DNA of 64,000 bases from Methylobacterium soli (GCF_008806385.1 NZ_VZZK01000002.1:62001-126000); one strand, 5' to 3'; shown: positions 18,244-30,153, numbered from the stretch's first letter. Notes: a model not told the origin generated them from the letters alone. Numbers and translations: made by a program.

Positions 18244-19335
18244 TCAGGCGGCCTTGAATTCGGACAGCGTCGGATAATCGACGTAGCCCTCGGGGCCCTG
18301 GCTGTACCACGTCGTCTGCACGTCCTTGTTCAGGGGCGCATCCTCGGCGAGGCGCTCGGGCAGGTCGGGATTTGCCAGGTAGGTGCGCCCGAACGCGATC
18401 GCGTCGGCATGGCCGGCTTCGAGCGCGGCCTGGGCGCTGCGCCCGTCGTAATCCGAGTTGAGGATCAGCGGCCCGCCGAAGGCCTTCTTCATCACGGGGG
18501 CGACCGGGGGGTGGTTGGCCTTGCCGAAGGTGCCGTTGGGGCCCGGCTCGCGCAGTTCCAGGAAGGCGATGCCGATGCGGCCCAGCGCCTCGGCCGCCGC
18601 GCCGAACAGGGTGTTCGGATCGGAATCGTCCACGCCCTGGATGGCGCCGTTCGGCGACAGGCGCACGCCGGTGCGATCCGGGCCCGCGACGCCCGCGACC
18701 GCCCGCGTCACCTCGGTGAGGAGCCGGATGCGGTTCTCGACCGCGCCGCCATAGGCGTCGGTGCGGTGGTTGGAGCCATCGCGCAGGAACTGGTCGATCA
18801 GGTAGCCGTTCGCCGCGTGAATCTGGACGCCGTCGAAGCCGGCCGCCAGGGCGTTGCGGGTCGCACGCTCGTAATCGCCGAGCAGCCGCGGGATCTCCTC
18901 GACCGGTAGCGCGCGGGCCTCGGCGTAGGGCTGCTTGCCCGCATAGGTGTGGGCCGCGTCCGGCGCCGTGGTGGCGGAGGCGGAGATCGGCTTGGCGCCG
19001 CCGAGGAAATCGGGATGGACGATCCGGCCCATATGCCAGAGCTGGCAGACGATGCGGCCGCCCGCATCGTGCACCGCCTTCACCACCGGCTTCCAGGCCT
19101 CGACCTGCTCGTCCGACCAGATGCCCGGCGCGAAGGGCCAGCCGAGCCCTTCCTGGCTGATGCCGGTCGCCTCGCTCAGGATCAGGCCGGCGCCGGCGCG
19201 CTGGGCGTAGTACTCGGCCATGATCGGCGTCGGGACATGCGCCCGGGTGGCGCGGCCCCGGGTCAGCGGCGCCATGAAGATGCGGTTCGGCGCCTCGATG
19301 GCGCCGACGCGGATCGGATCGAACAATGAGGGCAT
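18244..19335 (-). CDS. old yellow enzyme family NADH:flavin oxidoreductase (N-ethylmaleimide reductase-like)
   Basis: The 363-residue protein starts MPSLFDPIRVG and has the OYE barrel motifs: APLTRGRA near the N-terminus, CQLWHMGRI, the substrate-binding pair in HAANGYLIDQFL, the NHRTDAYGG motif, and AFGRTYLANPDLPERL at the phosphate end of FMN. These FMN enzymes reduce activated C=C bonds of enals, enones, nitrate esters or maleimides with NAD(P)H. The ATG at 19335 is used because upstream sequence in frame is Arg-rich and not family-like. It stands alone between the kinase and hppA. Confidence 0.93.
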   Translation of the reverse strand: MPSLFDPIRVGAIEAPNRIFMAPLTRGRATRAHVPTPIMAEYYAQRAGAGLILSEATGISQEGLGWPFAPGIWSDEQVEAWKPVVKAVHDAGGRIVCQLWHMGRIVHPDFLGGAKPISASATTAPDAAHTYAGKQPYAEARALPVEEIPRLLGDYERATRNALAAGFDGVQIHAANGYLIDQFLRDGSNHRTDAYGGAVENRIRLLTEVTRAVAGVAGPDRTGVRLSPNGAIQGVDDSDPNTLFGAAAEALGRIGIAFLELREPGPNGTFGKANHPPVAPVMKKAFGGPLILNSDYDGRSAQAALEAGHADAIAFGRTYLANPDLPERLAEDAPLNKDVQTTWYSQGPEGYVDYPTLSEFKAA

Positions 19336-19560
19336 GAAGGTCTCGTGGTTGGGCGGCGGCGCGCCGCATCGGGACGCAGGGCGCCGGCCTCGCCGGCGGC
19401 TGTCGGTGCCCTTCATCTGGGCGCCGATCCCCGGCTTGCCAGGGCGGCCTATCAGGCGGTGCCGCCGCGACCGTGCGCCCGCGCACATGCCGCCCGGTCA
19501 TTCGATCGGGCGCGGAGACAGCCCCCGAGCCGCGCAGGGTCAGGGCGCTCGGGCGGCACG

Positions 19561-19595
19561 AAAAAGGGCCGGCTCCCCGCACGGGGAGCCGGCCC
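19561..19595 (-). terminator. strong intrinsic terminator of hppA
   Basis: A 14-pair stem GGGCCGGCTCCCCG / CGGGGAGCCGGCCC with a two-base loop lies 23 bp past the hppA stop. On the minus strand it is followed at once by CTTTTTCG, a proper U-tract. This is a textbook Rho-independent terminator. Confidence 0.9.
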
Positions 19596-19618
19596 GTCAG
19601 ACCTGCTTGCGTTGCGCC

Positions 19619-21766
<2,148 letters not shown>

Positions 21767-22140
21767 TCTACCGTCCTTGGTTCTGTGCCTGGCGTTGAGC
21801 TTCTTGTGACCGAGCTTGGCCGGAAGGGCCCTGGGACGAACGCTCGGGTGTTCACTTCTCCCCGGAAGTGCGTGCCCTGATTGCCAAACTTCACGGCTCA
21901 GCGCAAACACCGCGTACCGTTTCGAACATCCTGTAGTGCTGCAATGCAGCAAACAGCGAGTATCGGTCCGCCGAGGAGACGCGATAATTCGGGTGGACGC
22001 AATAGAGTTGCCGCCACGACATCCCCCTAACCTGTGCGCCGCCGGGCCGCGCGGGGGCCGGCTTTCTCTCGGCCCCCGGCGCCATCGCGGGCGAAAATGG
22101 GTTAGGACGGGTCGGCGTCCGAGCGCGGAGACTGAAGCCC
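21767..22140. other. 374-bp intergenic region with a dyad at 21937-21951
   Basis: This gap separates hppA (minus) from the small gene at 22141 (plus) and must hold both promoters. The only structure I see is TGCTGCA-A-TGCAGCA at 21937-21951, an odd-centred perfect dyad in an AT-richer patch about 170 bp before hppA. No RNA gene or riboswitch-like fold is evident. Confidence 0.4.
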
Positions 22141-22464
22141 ATGAGCAGCAGCGACCAAGTCGCGAAGCTGGCCGCCACGATCGAGGTGCTGACGAGCGCG
22201 GTGCAGTTCCTGGTGGCCGAGCGCCTCAACGCGCAGCCGCCGGAGGTCCAGGCCGACCTGCTGCGCGTCCTGCAGCGCTCCTTCTCGACGCCGCGGACGC
22301 GCGACGAGGCCCCGATGCGGGCGGGCCTGACCCAGGCCGACCTCGCCTTGTGGATGCCGATCGTGGCGCAACGGCTGATGGACGACGTGCGCGTCCAGCT
22401 CGGCCTGCCTCCCGAGAGCGTGGCGCATATCGGCGGCGCCAAACCGCCCGATCCGGCCCGCTGA
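22141..22464 (+). CDS. hypothetical protein (107 aa)
   Basis: No family is recognised. The protein is helical, with an N-terminal amphipathic stretch ([20 protein letters not shown]) and a central [20 protein letters not shown] block. It has no signal peptide or transmembrane segment. It ends 9 bp before the convergent stop of thiL. Codon use is that of the host. Confidence 0.65.
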   Translation: MSSSDQVAKLAATIEVLTSAVQFLVAERLNAQPPEVQADLLRVLQRSFSTPRTRDEAPMRAGLTQADLALWMPIVAQRLMDDVRVQLGLPPESVAHIGGAKPPDPAR

Positions 22465-22473
22465 GGACCGGTC

Positions 22474-23484
22474 TCAGAAGTGGCTGAAGGATCCGGACGC
22501 GAAGGCGCGGGGCGCCCCGTCCTCGGTGGAGAAGACCGGCGCGCCGGCCTCGGCCTCGACGCTGCCGATCACCGCGACGGCGATGCCGGCCTCCAGCGCC
22601 TCGCCCCGGAAGGCGTCGAGTTGCCCGGGCGGGACGGTGCAGAGGATCTCGTAATCGTCGCCGCCGGTAAACGCGGTGTCGAGGAGGCCGGGCGCGGCCG
22701 CGACGGCGCTCGCGGCGGCGGGCGAGAGTGGGATCGCGGCTAAGCTCACGCCGGCCCCGCGCCCGGCGCCGCGCAGCATCTTGGCGAGATCGCCCACGAG
22801 GCCGTCCGAGACGTCCATGGCGGCGCTGGCGAAGCGGCGCAGGGCCGGCGCCAAGGCGAGGCGCGGCCGCGGATGCAGGTAGCGGTCGAGGAGGTGGGCC
22901 CGCTCGGCCTCCGTGAGGGCCACGGCCCAGGGCGCCTCAGGCGTGAGGCGCAGGGCGAGGCCCAGCGCCGCGTCCCCGATGGTGCCGGTGACGCAGATCC
23001 GGTCGCCGGCCTGCGCGGTCGGGCGCCGCACCATGCGGCCCGCCGGCACCTCGCCGAGCGCCGTGATGCCGAGGAGCGCCGGGCCCGCCGCCCGGACCGT
23101 GTCGCCGCCGAGGAGCGGGCAGCCGAAGGCCTCGGAGGCCTCCCGGAGCCCGTCGGCGAGGCCTTCGAGCCAGGCCTCGGTCCAGTCGGGCGGCAGGGCC
23201 AGGGTGAGGAGAAACCCGCGGGGCAGCGCGCCCTTGGCGGCGAGGTCCGAGAGGTTCACCCCGAGCGCCTTGCGGGCGATCGAGGCGGGCGGGTCCTCCG
23301 GGAAGTAATGCACGCCCGCCACGATCGCGTCGGCGGTGAGGACGAGGTCGTGGCCGGGGCTCGGGGTCAGGGTGGCGGCATCGTCCCGCAGGGCGTCGGC
23401 GCCGGCGCCTGCGAGCGGCGCGAAGTAGCGCGCGATCAGGGCGTCCTCGGTCAGGCGCCCGCCGGCCTCCACCCGCGCGCTCAC
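22474..23484 (-). CDS. thiL: thiamine-monophosphate kinase
   Basis: The 336-residue protein is an AIR-synthase/PurM-fold kinase: GADALRDDAATL near the N-terminus binds Mg-ATP, then VGVNLSDLAAKG-like sequence (LGVNLSDLAAKGALPRGF), GGDTVRA, VTGTIGDAALGL, AMDVSDGLVGDL and FTGGDDYEI. It makes thiamine diphosphate from thiamine monophosphate. Its start overlaps the nusB stop by four bases, so it is translationally coupled and is the last gene of the cluster. Confidence 0.95.
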   Translation of the reverse strand: MSARVEAGGRLTEDALIARYFAPLAGAGADALRDDAATLTPSPGHDLVLTADAIVAGVHYFPEDPPASIARKALGVNLSDLAAKGALPRGFLLTLALPPDWTEAWLEGLADGLREASEAFGCPLLGGDTVRAAGPALLGITALGEVPAGRMVRRPTAQAGDRICVTGTIGDAALGLALRLTPEAPWAVALTEAERAHLLDRYLHPRPRLALAPALRRFASAAMDVSDGLVGDLAKMLRGAGRGAGVSLAAIPLSPAAASAVAAAPGLLDTAFTGGDDYEILCTVPPGQLDAFRGEALEAGIAVAVIGSVEAEAGAPVFSTEDGAPRAFASGSFSHF

Positions 23485-23957
23485 CCGCGCTTGGCGTCCG
23501 GCAGGGCGAGCTCGGAGGGGCGCACCTCCCGCGCGACCTTGTCGAGGACGGCGTTCACGAGGCCCGGCTCGTCCCCGGTGTAGAAGCTGTGGGCGACGTC
23601 GACATATTCGGAGATCGCAGACCGGGCCGGCACGTCGCGGCGGAACATCAGCTCGTAGGTGCCGGCCCGCAGGATGGCGCGGAGCACAGCCTCCAGGCGC
23701 TTGAGCGGCCAGCCCTGCGACAGGGCGCGGTCGACCTGCGGGTCGATGGCGCGCTGCTCCTCGACGGCGCCCCGCAGGAGGTCGCGGAAGAAGGACGCGT
23801 CCGCCGCCGGATGGACGACGCCGTCGACCTCCTGGCCGATCCAGAAAGCCTCGAACTCGGCCAGCGCGTCGAGGACGCCCTTGCCGGAGATCTCCATCTC
23901 GTAGAGGGCCTGCACCACCGCGAGGCGGGCGCCACTGCGCTCGTTGAGCTTGCTCAT
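23481..23957 (-). CDS. nusB: transcription antitermination factor NusB
   Basis: This 158-residue all-helical protein has the NusB pattern: ARLAVVQALYEMEISG at the N-terminus, LPLKRL-like WPLKRLEAVLRAILRAGTYELMF in the middle and VISEYVDVAHSF-like AISEYVDVAHSFYTGDEPGLVNAVLD near the end. NusB with NusE binds the boxA RNA in antitermination of rRNA operons. It is 4 bp after ribH, the usual alphaproteobacterial order. Confidence 0.95.
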   Translation of the reverse strand: MSKLNERSGARLAVVQALYEMEISGKGVLDALAEFEAFWIGQEVDGVVHPAADASFFRDLLRGAVEEQRAIDPQVDRALSQGWPLKRLEAVLRAILRAGTYELMFRRDVPARSAISEYVDVAHSFYTGDEPGLVNAVLDKVAREVRPSELALPDAKRG

Positions 23958-23961
23958 GGCT

Positions 23962-24477
23962 TTAAACCTCCCCGACGGGTGCGGCCGAGGCCGCCCGCTT
24001 CAGGGCGAGCACGGCGAGCGCCGCCTCGGCCGCCCCGCCGCCCTTGTTCATCTCCGCGACCCGGGCACGGGCGAGCGCCTGCGCCTCGGTCTCGACGGTC
24101 AGGATGCCGTTGCCGAGCGGCAGGCGCTGCGTCACCGACAGGTCCATCAGGGCCCGCGCGCTCTCGCCCGCGACGATGTCGTAATGGCCGGTCTCGCCCC
24201 GGATGACGCAGCCGAGCGCGACCACCGCGTCGTAGGGCTCGCCCGCGCGCTCGGCGGCCTCGACCAGGATCGCGATGGTGGGCGCGATCTCAAGCGCGCC
24301 CGGCACCGTGACCGTGAAGGCCTGCGCGCCGGCCGCCTCGATGGCGGCCTGCGCGCCCGCCAGGAGCGCGTCCGCGATCGCGTCGTAGAAGCGCCCCTCG
24401 ACCACGAGGACGCGGGCGCCCTTCAGCGCCGGTGACGGCGCGAGGTCGCGGCGGGGTGCGGATGTCGTCGAAACCAT
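23962..24477 (-). CDS. ribH: 6,7-dimethyl-8-ribityllumazine synthase
   Basis: At 171 residues it is a normal lumazine synthase: [18 protein letters not shown], then [11 protein letters not shown], the catalytic region [20 protein letters not shown] (conserved His in GHYD) and [14 protein letters not shown]. It condenses 5-amino-6-ribitylaminouracil with 3,4-dihydroxy-2-butanone 4-phosphate in riboflavin synthesis. The ATG at 24477 is preferred; upstream in-frame sequence is not family-like. It lies between ribE (189 bp upstream) and nusB. Confidence 0.95.
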   Translation of the reverse strand: MVSTTSAPRRDLAPSPALKGARVLVVEGRFYDAIADALLAGAQAAIEAAGAQAFTVTVPGALEIAPTIAILVEAAERAGEPYDAVVALGCVIRGETGHYDIVAGESARALMDLSVTQRLPLGNGILTVETEAQALARARVAEMNKGGGAAEAALAVLALKRAASAAPVGEV

Positions 24478-24666
24478 CGTGGCCTTCGTGGATGCAAGCG
24501 TGCCGAATGTGGTCGATCCTGGCCGCGTTTCCGCCCGTCTCGGCCGGTCTTCGCCGGCGCCCTCGTGCCCGGGTCGCGGGTGCTTCGGCGCCGGAGGCGC
24601 GCGGATCACGGGTGGCGAGCACTAGCCCGGAAGGCCGGTGCACCACAAGCGCGGGACGCGCGGGCC

Positions 24667-25308
24667 TCAACCCGCCTCGAATGCGGCCCGGCTCTCGCTG
24701 AGGCGCGCGGCGTAGCGGGCAATCAGGTCCACTTCGAGGTTGAGGCGGTCGCCCTCGCGGCGCTCGCCCCAGGTGGTGACCGCGAGGGTATGCGGGATCA
24801 GCAGGACGGAGAACAGGTCGCCCTCCACGCTGTTCACGGTGAGCGAGGTGCCGTCGAGGCAGACCGAGCCCTTCTGGGCAATGAAGCGCGCGAGGTCGCC
24901 CGGCGCCCGCAGGGTGAAGCGCTCGCTCGCCCCCCAATCCCCCTCCCCGCCGGTGACGGGCTCCCGGACGACGATCTCGGCGAGGCCGTCGACATGGCCG
25001 GTGACGAGGTGGCCGCCGAGCTCGTCGCCGATCCTGAGGGAGCGCTCGAGGTTGAGGCGGGTGCCCTCGCGCCAGGATCCGACCGTGGTGCGCGCCAGGG
25101 TCTCGGCCGCCGCGTCGACGGCGAAGACCGCGCCGCCCTCATCCGGCTCGACCGAGACCGCCGTGAGGCAGGGGCCCGAACAGGCGATCGAGGCCCCGAG
25201 GGCGATCGAGGCCGGGTCGTAATGCGAGCGGATCATCAGCCGTCGCAGGCGCGCGTCGCCGCTGACGCCGAGGACGGTTCCGATGTCGGAGACGAGACCG
25301 GTGAACAT
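24667..25308 (-). CDS. ribE: riboflavin synthase, alpha subunit
   Basis: The 213-residue protein begins [12 protein letters not shown], the invariant start of riboflavin synthase, and contains two lumazine-binding repeats (first with CSGPCLTAV, second with KGSVCLDGTSLTVN). The trimeric enzyme dismutates two lumazines to riboflavin and the pyrimidine. Its start lies inside the end of ribD in another frame (73-bp overlap), suggesting coupled translation. No FMN riboswitch precedes it. Confidence 0.95.
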   Translation of the reverse strand: MFTGLVSDIGTVLGVSGDARLRRLMIRSHYDPASIALGASIACSGPCLTAVSVEPDEGGAVFAVDAAAETLARTTVGSWREGTRLNLERSLRIGDELGGHLVTGHVDGLAEIVVREPVTGGEGDWGASERFTLRAPGDLARFIAQKGSVCLDGTSLTVNSVEGDLFSVLLIPHTLAVTTWGERREGDRLNLEVDLIARYAARLSESRAAFEAG

Positions 25309-26420
25309 GGATGGCTCCGCTCGTAGGTGACGGCGCGGTCGGGGCCGAGGACGAGGCTCTCGACCGCGCGAAGATGGCCGCTCTCGATCGCCAGCGCGAG
25401 GCGCGGGCCGAGGGCGGGCAGCCCGTCGGCATGGCCGAGGGCGGCCGGGCCGGTGATCAGCGTGCAGGTATCGACGAGATCGGCCGCCGCCAGCGCGTCG
25501 GCCAGGTAGGGCCCGCCCTCGCTGCAGAGGCGGGTGATGCCGCGTTCGGCGAGGAGGGCCAGGGCGCTCCTCAGGTCGACGCGGCCGGCGGGGTCGGCCG
25601 CGACGCCGGCCACCTCGACCCCGAAGGTCGTCAGCGTGCGCCGGGCATGGGCGGGCGCGGCGCGGGTGGTGATCACGAGGGTCGGCACGTCGTGGGCCGC
25701 CCGCACCAGGGCGCTCGACGGCTGCAGGCGCAGGTGCGAATCCAGGATGACGCGCAGCGGCGAGCGCCCCGACAGGCCCGGCAGCCGCACGGTGAGGGCG
25801 GGGTCGTCGGCGCGCGCCGTTCCGATGCCCACCATGATGGCGTCGGCATGCATCCGCCACAGGTGCACGGCCCCGTCCGCGACGGCGCCGGTGATGCGCA
25901 GGCGATCCCGGGGGGTGCCCGCCGCGAAGCCATCCTGGGTGCGGGCGAGCTTGAGGCTCACCGCCGGGCGCCCCTCGGTGACGCGCAGGACATGGCCGAG
26001 ATGATCGCGCGCGGCTTCCGCGCGGAGCATCCCGGTCGTCAGCGCGAGGCCGGCGGCCTCGATCAGGCCGTGGCCGCGCCCGGCGACGCGGGGATCCGGA
26101 TCCGCGATCGCCGTCACGACCCGCGCGAGCCCCGCGGCGAGGATCGCGTCGGTGCAGGGCGGCGTGCGGCCGTGATGCGAGCAGGGCTCCAGGGTGACGT
26201 AGAGCGTCGCGCCGCGCGCCGCCGCGCCGGCCATCGCCAGGGCCTCGGTCTCCGCATGCGGCCGGCCGCCCGGCGCCGTCGCGCCCTGGCCGACGATGCG
26301 CTCCTGCCCGGGCGGCCCCGCCACCACGACGGCGCCGACGGAGGGGTTCGGCCAGGTGCGCCCGAGATTGCGCCGCCCGAGCGCCAGGGCGAGGCGCATG
26401 AAGCGGGTCTCGTCGCTCAC
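25236..26420 (-). CDS. ribD: bifunctional riboflavin deaminase/reductase RibD
   Basis: The 394-residue protein starts at GTG 26420, overlapping the nrdR stop in a GTGA. The N-terminal cytidine-deaminase-like domain has H55-A56-E57 (RPHAETEA) and the zinc ligands C80 and C89 ([12 protein letters not shown]). The C-terminal reductase domain begins near [11 protein letters not shown]. Together they turn the GTP-derived pyrimidine into 5-amino-6-ribitylamino-uracil phosphate. The last 28 or so residues (from ERSHPCSP) are Ser/Pro-rich, run through the start of ribE, and look like a non-conserved extension caused by the overlap. ATG 26399 (residue 8) is an alternative start. Confidence 0.93.
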   Translation of the reverse strand: MSDETRFMRLALALGRRNLGRTWPNPSVGAVVVAGPPGQERIVGQGATAPGGRPHAETEALAMAGAAARGATLYVTLEPCSHHGRTPPCTDAILAAGLARVVTAIADPDPRVAGRGHGLIEAAGLALTTGMLRAEAARDHLGHVLRVTEGRPAVSLKLARTQDGFAAGTPRDRLRITGAVADGAVHLWRMHADAIMVGIGTARADDPALTVRLPGLSGRSPLRVILDSHLRLQPSSALVRAAHDVPTLVITTRAAPAHARRTLTTFGVEVAGVAADPAGRVDLRSALALLAERGITRLCSEGGPYLADALAAADLVDTCTLITGPAALGHADGLPALGPRLALAIESGHLRAVESLVLGPDRAVTYERSHPCSPVSSPTSEPSSASAATRACDG

Positions 26421-26923
26421 GGGCGTCCCCGCGCCTTGCGCCGCGGCGCGACCTCGGGATTCGCGTGGCCGGCCGCCGGCCCGAGGGTCCCGAGCAGGTC
26501 CTCGAAATCCTTGGCCTCGCGGAAGTTCTTGTAGACGGAGGCGAAGCGCACATAGGCGACGTCGTCGAGACCTTTCAGGCCCTCCATCACCAATTCGCCG
26601 ATCGCCTCGCTGGTGACCTCGGCCTCGCCGCCGCTCTCGAGCTGGCGGGTGATGCCGCTGACGAGACGCTCGATCCGCTCCGGGTCGACCGGGCGCTTGC
26701 GCAGCGCCACGTCGATCGAGCGCTGCAGCTTGTCGCGGTCGAAGGGGACGCGCTTGCCCGAGCGCTTGAGCACCGTGACCTCGCGCAGCTGCACCCGCTC
26801 GAAGGTGGTGAAGCGGCCGGCGCAATCGGGGCAGACGCGGCGGCGGCGGATCGCTGCGCCGTCCTCGCTCGGGCGCGAATCCTTCACCTGCGTGTCGGAG
26901 CCGCCGCAATAGGGACACCGCAT
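26417..26923 (-). CDS. nrdR: transcriptional repressor NrdR
   Basis: The 168-residue protein starts MRCPYCGG. A zinc ribbon uses C3, C6, C31 and C34; an ATP-cone follows from [17 protein letters not shown]. NrdR senses ATP/dATP and represses ribonucleotide reductase genes through NrdR boxes. Length is slightly above the usual 150-160 because of an Arg-rich tail. It is 124 bp after glyA, beyond a hairpin, and overlaps ribD by four bases. Confidence 0.95.
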   Translation of the reverse strand: MRCPYCGGSDTQVKDSRPSEDGAAIRRRRVCPDCAGRFTTFERVQLREVTVLKRSGKRVPFDRDKLQRSIDVALRKRPVDPERIERLVSGITRQLESGGEAEVTSEAIGELVMEGLKGLDDVAYVRFASVYKNFREAKDFEDLLGTLGPAAGHANPEVAPRRKARGRP

Positions 26924-26959
26924 CGGGCGGACCTGCCTCGCTCTTGGCCTGGGAAACGG

Positions 26960-26992
26960 GAACGGCCGCGGATCGCCGATCCGCGGCCGTTC
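26960..26992 (-). terminator. hairpin terminator after glyA
   Basis: GAACGGCCGCGGATC, loop GCC, GATCCGCGGCCGTTC forms a perfect 15-pair stem between glyA and nrdR. On the minus strand it is followed by CCGTTTCCC, only a short U-run. It probably ends or attenuates the glyA message before nrdR. Confidence 0.7.
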
Positions 26993-27047
26993 TCTAACGT
27001 GGTGTGCGCCGGTCCGGAAGGTCAACCACCCGGACGGGAGGTCGGCC

Positions 27048-28352
27048 TCAGCCGTAGATCGGGAAGCGCGCCGTGAGGGCGTGCACCTTCTCCTTGACGG
27101 CGGCCTCGACCGCCGCGTCGCCCGCCTCGCCCTTGGCCGCGAGACCGTCGAGAACCTCGACGATGAGGCCGCCGATCTGCTTGAACTCGGCGACGCCGAA
27201 GCCGCGCGAGGTGCCGGCCGGGGTGCCGAGGCGGATGCCCGACGTGATGGTGGGCTTCTGCGGGTCGAAGGGCACGCCGTTCTTGTTGCAGGTGATGTCG
27301 GCGCGCGACAGCGCGGCTTCCGCCGCCTTGCCGGTGAGGCCCTTCTTCTGCAGGTCGACCAGCATCAGGTGGTTGTCGGTGCCGCCCGAGGTGATGTCGT
27401 AGCCGCCCGAGATCAGGGTGTCGGCGAGCGCCTTGGCGTTCTCGATGACCTGGCGGGCGTAGATCTTGAACTCGGGCTTCAGGGCCTCGCCGAACGCGAC
27501 CGCCTTGCCGGCGATGACGTGCATGAGGGGACCGCCCTGGAGGCCGGGGAAGATCGCCGAGTTGAACTTCTTGGCGAGCGCCTCGTCGTTCGTCAGGATC
27601 ATGCCGCCGCGCGGGCCGCGCAGCGTCTTGTGGGTCGTCGTGGTGGCGACATGCGCGTGCGGGAACGGCGACGGGTGGACGCCGGCCGCCACGAGGCCCG
27701 CGAAATGGGCCATGTCGACGAAGAAATAGGCGCCGACCGCGTCCGCGATCTCACGGAACTTGGCGAAGTCCCAGTGGCGCGGATAGCCCGAGCCGCCCGC
27801 GATGATGACCTTGGGCTTGTGCTCGTGGGCGAGGCGCTCGACCTGCTCCATGTCGATGCGCTGGTCTTCGCGGCGCACAGTGTAGGAGACGGGCTTGAAC
27901 CACTTGCCCGAGACGTTCGGGGGCGCGCCGTGGGTGAGGTGGCCGCCGGCCGCGAGATCGAGGCCGAGGAAGACGTCGCCCGGCTGCATCAGGGCCATGA
28001 ACACGCCCTGGTTCGCCTGCGAGCCGGAATTCGGCTGCACATTGGCGAAGCCGCAATCGAACAGGCGCTTGGCGCGCTCGATGGCGAGGTTCTCGGCCAC
28101 ATCCACGAACTGGCAGCCGCCATAGTAGCGCCGGCCCGGATAGCCCTCGGCGTACTTGTTCGTCAGCACCGAGCCCTGCGCCTCGAGGACGGCGCGCGAG
28201 ACGATGTTCTCCGAGGCGATCAGCTCGATCTCGTGCTGCTGCCGGCCGAGTTCCTGCTCGACGGCCTTCGAGATCTCCGGATCGGCCTCCGCCAGGGACG
28301 CGGAGAAGAACGTGTTCGAGAAATGCTTGTCGGCGGCGGTACCGGCGCTCAT
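27048..28352 (-). CDS. glyA: serine hydroxymethyltransferase
   Basis: The 434-residue PLP enzyme has the family blocks [49 protein letters not shown] and the PLP lysine in [14 protein letters not shown] near residue 240. It interconverts serine and glycine with tetrahydrofolate, feeding one-carbon metabolism; in methylotrophs with a serine cycle it is a key assimilatory enzyme, though nothing in the window proves methylotrophy. ATG 28352 gives the normal length. It heads the glyA-nrdR-ribDEH-nusB-thiL run. Confidence 0.97.
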   Translation of the reverse strand: MSAGTAADKHFSNTFFSASLAEADPEISKAVEQELGRQQHEIELIASENIVSRAVLEAQGSVLTNKYAEGYPGRRYYGGCQFVDVAENLAIERAKRLFDCGFANVQPNSGSQANQGVFMALMQPGDVFLGLDLAAGGHLTHGAPPNVSGKWFKPVSYTVRREDQRIDMEQVERLAHEHKPKVIIAGGSGYPRHWDFAKFREIADAVGAYFFVDMAHFAGLVAAGVHPSPFPHAHVATTTTHKTLRGPRGGMILTNDEALAKKFNSAIFPGLQGGPLMHVIAGKAVAFGEALKPEFKIYARQVIENAKALADTLISGGYDITSGGTDNHLMLVDLQKKGLTGKAAEAALSRADITCNKNGVPFDPQKPTITSGIRLGTPAGTSRGFGVAEFKQIGGLIVEVLDGLAAKGEAGDAAVEAAVKEKVHALTARFPIYG

Positions 28353-28757
28353 GGATGGCCTCTTGCTGTTCTCTTCGGGCTGACGCACCCGGTTGACCCG
28401 TCGGCGTTCACGGGCAGGCGTTCGAGCGCGAATTACTACACGGGCTGGGATGCCAGGCCAAGCACAGGCGAATTTGCCGCCCCCCTCAAAAAAATTCAGA
28501 GCGGCGTCGGCCGGCCCATCACGGGATCACGGGGATGTGCAGTCCGCGGCGTTGACGATGCCTGGAACATATAAGGAACGTAGGGATCGGGGCTTGCCTG
28601 CGTCGGCGCGCGCGACCGGGCTCCTGCGACATCGCGCCGAGGGGGATCACCGCATGTCGGAGCCGCCTCATTTTCGACAGGCTGAACAAGAGAGGGCGCG
28701 CCGGTGGCGCGCCCTCTCTTTTCCCTTGCGCGAGCGGCTGGCGCCGCAGGGGCGGTC
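28353..28757. other. 405-bp intergenic region with possible small-RNA unit
   Basis: This gap lies before glyA (minus) and after the L,D-transpeptidase stop (minus). It is AT-richer near 28480-28500 (an A-run on the plus strand) and holds a TATAAG hexamer at 28570-28575 and the hairpin at 28690-28718. I see no gene with coding character; the short open frame at 28654 is only 30-odd codons and uncertain. Confidence 0.5.
28690..28722. terminator. bidirectional-looking intrinsic terminator
   Basis: GAGAGGGCGCGCC, loop GGT, GGCGCGCCCTCTC is a perfect 13-pair stem. On the plus strand it is followed by TTTTCCC; on the minus strand by TTGTTC. It lies 40 bp past the stop of the L,D-transpeptidase gene, which it should terminate. 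The better U-tract faces the plus strand. Confidence 0.75.
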
Positions 28758-30083
28758 TCAGTTCTCCTCGTCGCCGGGCTCGAAGCTCTCCGGCACGGTC
28801 GATTGCGCGCTCGCGACCGGGGTCGGGGCCGAGATCGTCGAGGGCACGTTCACGCCGTCGCGCTTGTAGATGTCGTCGCGGAACTGCACGAGGCCGTCCG
28901 GGGTCGCCCAGGCGGTGATGTAGGTCCAGTAGACCGGCACCGGGCTGCTGAGGGTGGCGTCGACGCGCTTGCCGCTCTCGATCGCCTGCTCGACCTCGGC
29001 GCGGCCCCAGCCGGGCGTGTCCTTGAGGAGCCAGGTGATGTACTCGCGCACGTTCTGCACGCGCACGCAGCCCGAGGAGATGAAGCGGAAATCGTCGCCG
29101 AACACGCCCTTCGTGTTCGTGTCGTGCATGAACACGCCGTAGGGGTTCGGGATGTTGATGCGCACGATGCCCATCGAGTTGAAGTCGGCGCCCGAATCCT
29201 GGCGGTAGCGGTAGCGCGTGCCCTCGTCCGAGTTCCAGTTGACGGAGGCCGGCGAGACCTCGGTCTCACCCGAGAAGATGCGGATCTTGTTCTCGGTGAG
29301 GTAGGTCGGGTCCTTCTGCATCTTGGGGATGAGGTCCTTCTTCACGATGGAAGCCGGGACCGTCCAGAAGGGGTTGAAATTGATCTGCGTCGCCTTGGTG
29401 TTCATGATCGGCGACTGGCGGTCGATCTTGCCGACGCCGGCGGCGTGCAGGGTCACGACCTGGCCGTTCTCGACCGTCTGGACGAGCGCCGCCGGGATGT
29501 TGGTGATCACGAAGCGCTGGCCGAGATTGCCCGAATAGGAGCGCAGGCGCACCGCGTTGATCTCGAGCTGGCGCAGGCGCACATCCGCCGGCACGTTCAT
29601 GGCCTGCTGCGTGGCCGTGCTCATGGTGCCGGTCTGGCTCAGGCCGTGGCGGGCCTGGAAGCGCTTCACGGCCGCCGCCACGTAGGAATCGTAGACGCCG
29701 GACGCGCCCGAGGTCGCGTCGAGGTCGCCCGTGACGATGAGGCGCTGGCGCACGGCGGCGACGGCGGGGCTCTTGGCGCCGATGCGCAGGCGATCCGCGC
29801 CGGAGACCGGGCGCCAGCCGCCGCGGGCAACGATGTCCTTGTAGCGCTCGACCATCTGCTCGGTGGCCGCCACGGTCTGTGGCGACAGAATCGGGGTCGA
29901 GGAGCGCTGCACCTGCATGGTGGCGGGCGAGGCGTAGTCCTGGGCCCATTCGGCCTGGGCGAAGCCGCCCGGATCGCGGGCGAGCGCGGGGGCTGCGGCG
30001 AGCGCGACCGTGGTGAGGAGGGCGAGGCCGAGCGCGCGGGGAGTGGGAGCCTGTGTCAGCATCGGGCGGAAGCTCTGGTCCAT
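28758..30083 (-). CDS. L,D-transpeptidase with peptidoglycan-binding domain
   Basis: The 441-residue protein has a signal peptide ending in PALA-R near residue 36. A PGBD-like domain follows (about 105-165: VAAVRQRLIVTGDLD, AVKRFQARHGL), then a YkuD catalytic domain with the HDTNTKGVFG block and the active-site SSGCVRVQN near residues 337-345, including the catalytic Cys and upstream His. It should form 3-3 peptidoglycan cross-links or tether proteins in the periplasm. The arrangement is that of the large YcbB/LdtD-like enzymes. It is monocistronic, with a terminator 40 bp downstream. Confidence 0.92.
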   Translation of the reverse strand: MDQSFRPMLTQAPTPRALGLALLTTVALAAAPALARDPGGFAQAEWAQDYASPATMQVQRSSTPILSPQTVAATEQMVERYKDIVARGGWRPVSGADRLRIGAKSPAVAAVRQRLIVTGDLDATSGASGVYDSYVAAAVKRFQARHGLSQTGTMSTATQQAMNVPADVRLRQLEINAVRLRSYSGNLGQRFVITNIPAALVQTVENGQVVTLHAAGVGKIDRQSPIMNTKATQINFNPFWTVPASIVKKDLIPKMQKDPTYLTENKIRIFSGETEVSPASVNWNSDEGTRYRYRQDSGADFNSMGIVRINIPNPYGVFMHDTNTKGVFGDDFRFISSGCVRVQNVREYITWLLKDTPGWGRAEVEQAIESGKRVDATLSSPVPVYWTYITAWATPDGLVQFRDDIYKRDGVNVPSTISAPTPVASAQSTVPESFEPGDEEN

Positions 30084-30153
30084 GGCTGGGGCATATCCGG
30101 ATCGCGTCGTCGAGGCGCCGCGTATCCCGTGCCCTCAAGGTGTCGAGGTACAG

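Noticed and set aside
24478..28757. FMN riboswitch ahead of the riboflavin genes
   Set aside because: I looked for the conserved six-stem FMN aptamer pattern upstream of ribD, ribE, ribH and glyA and saw none.
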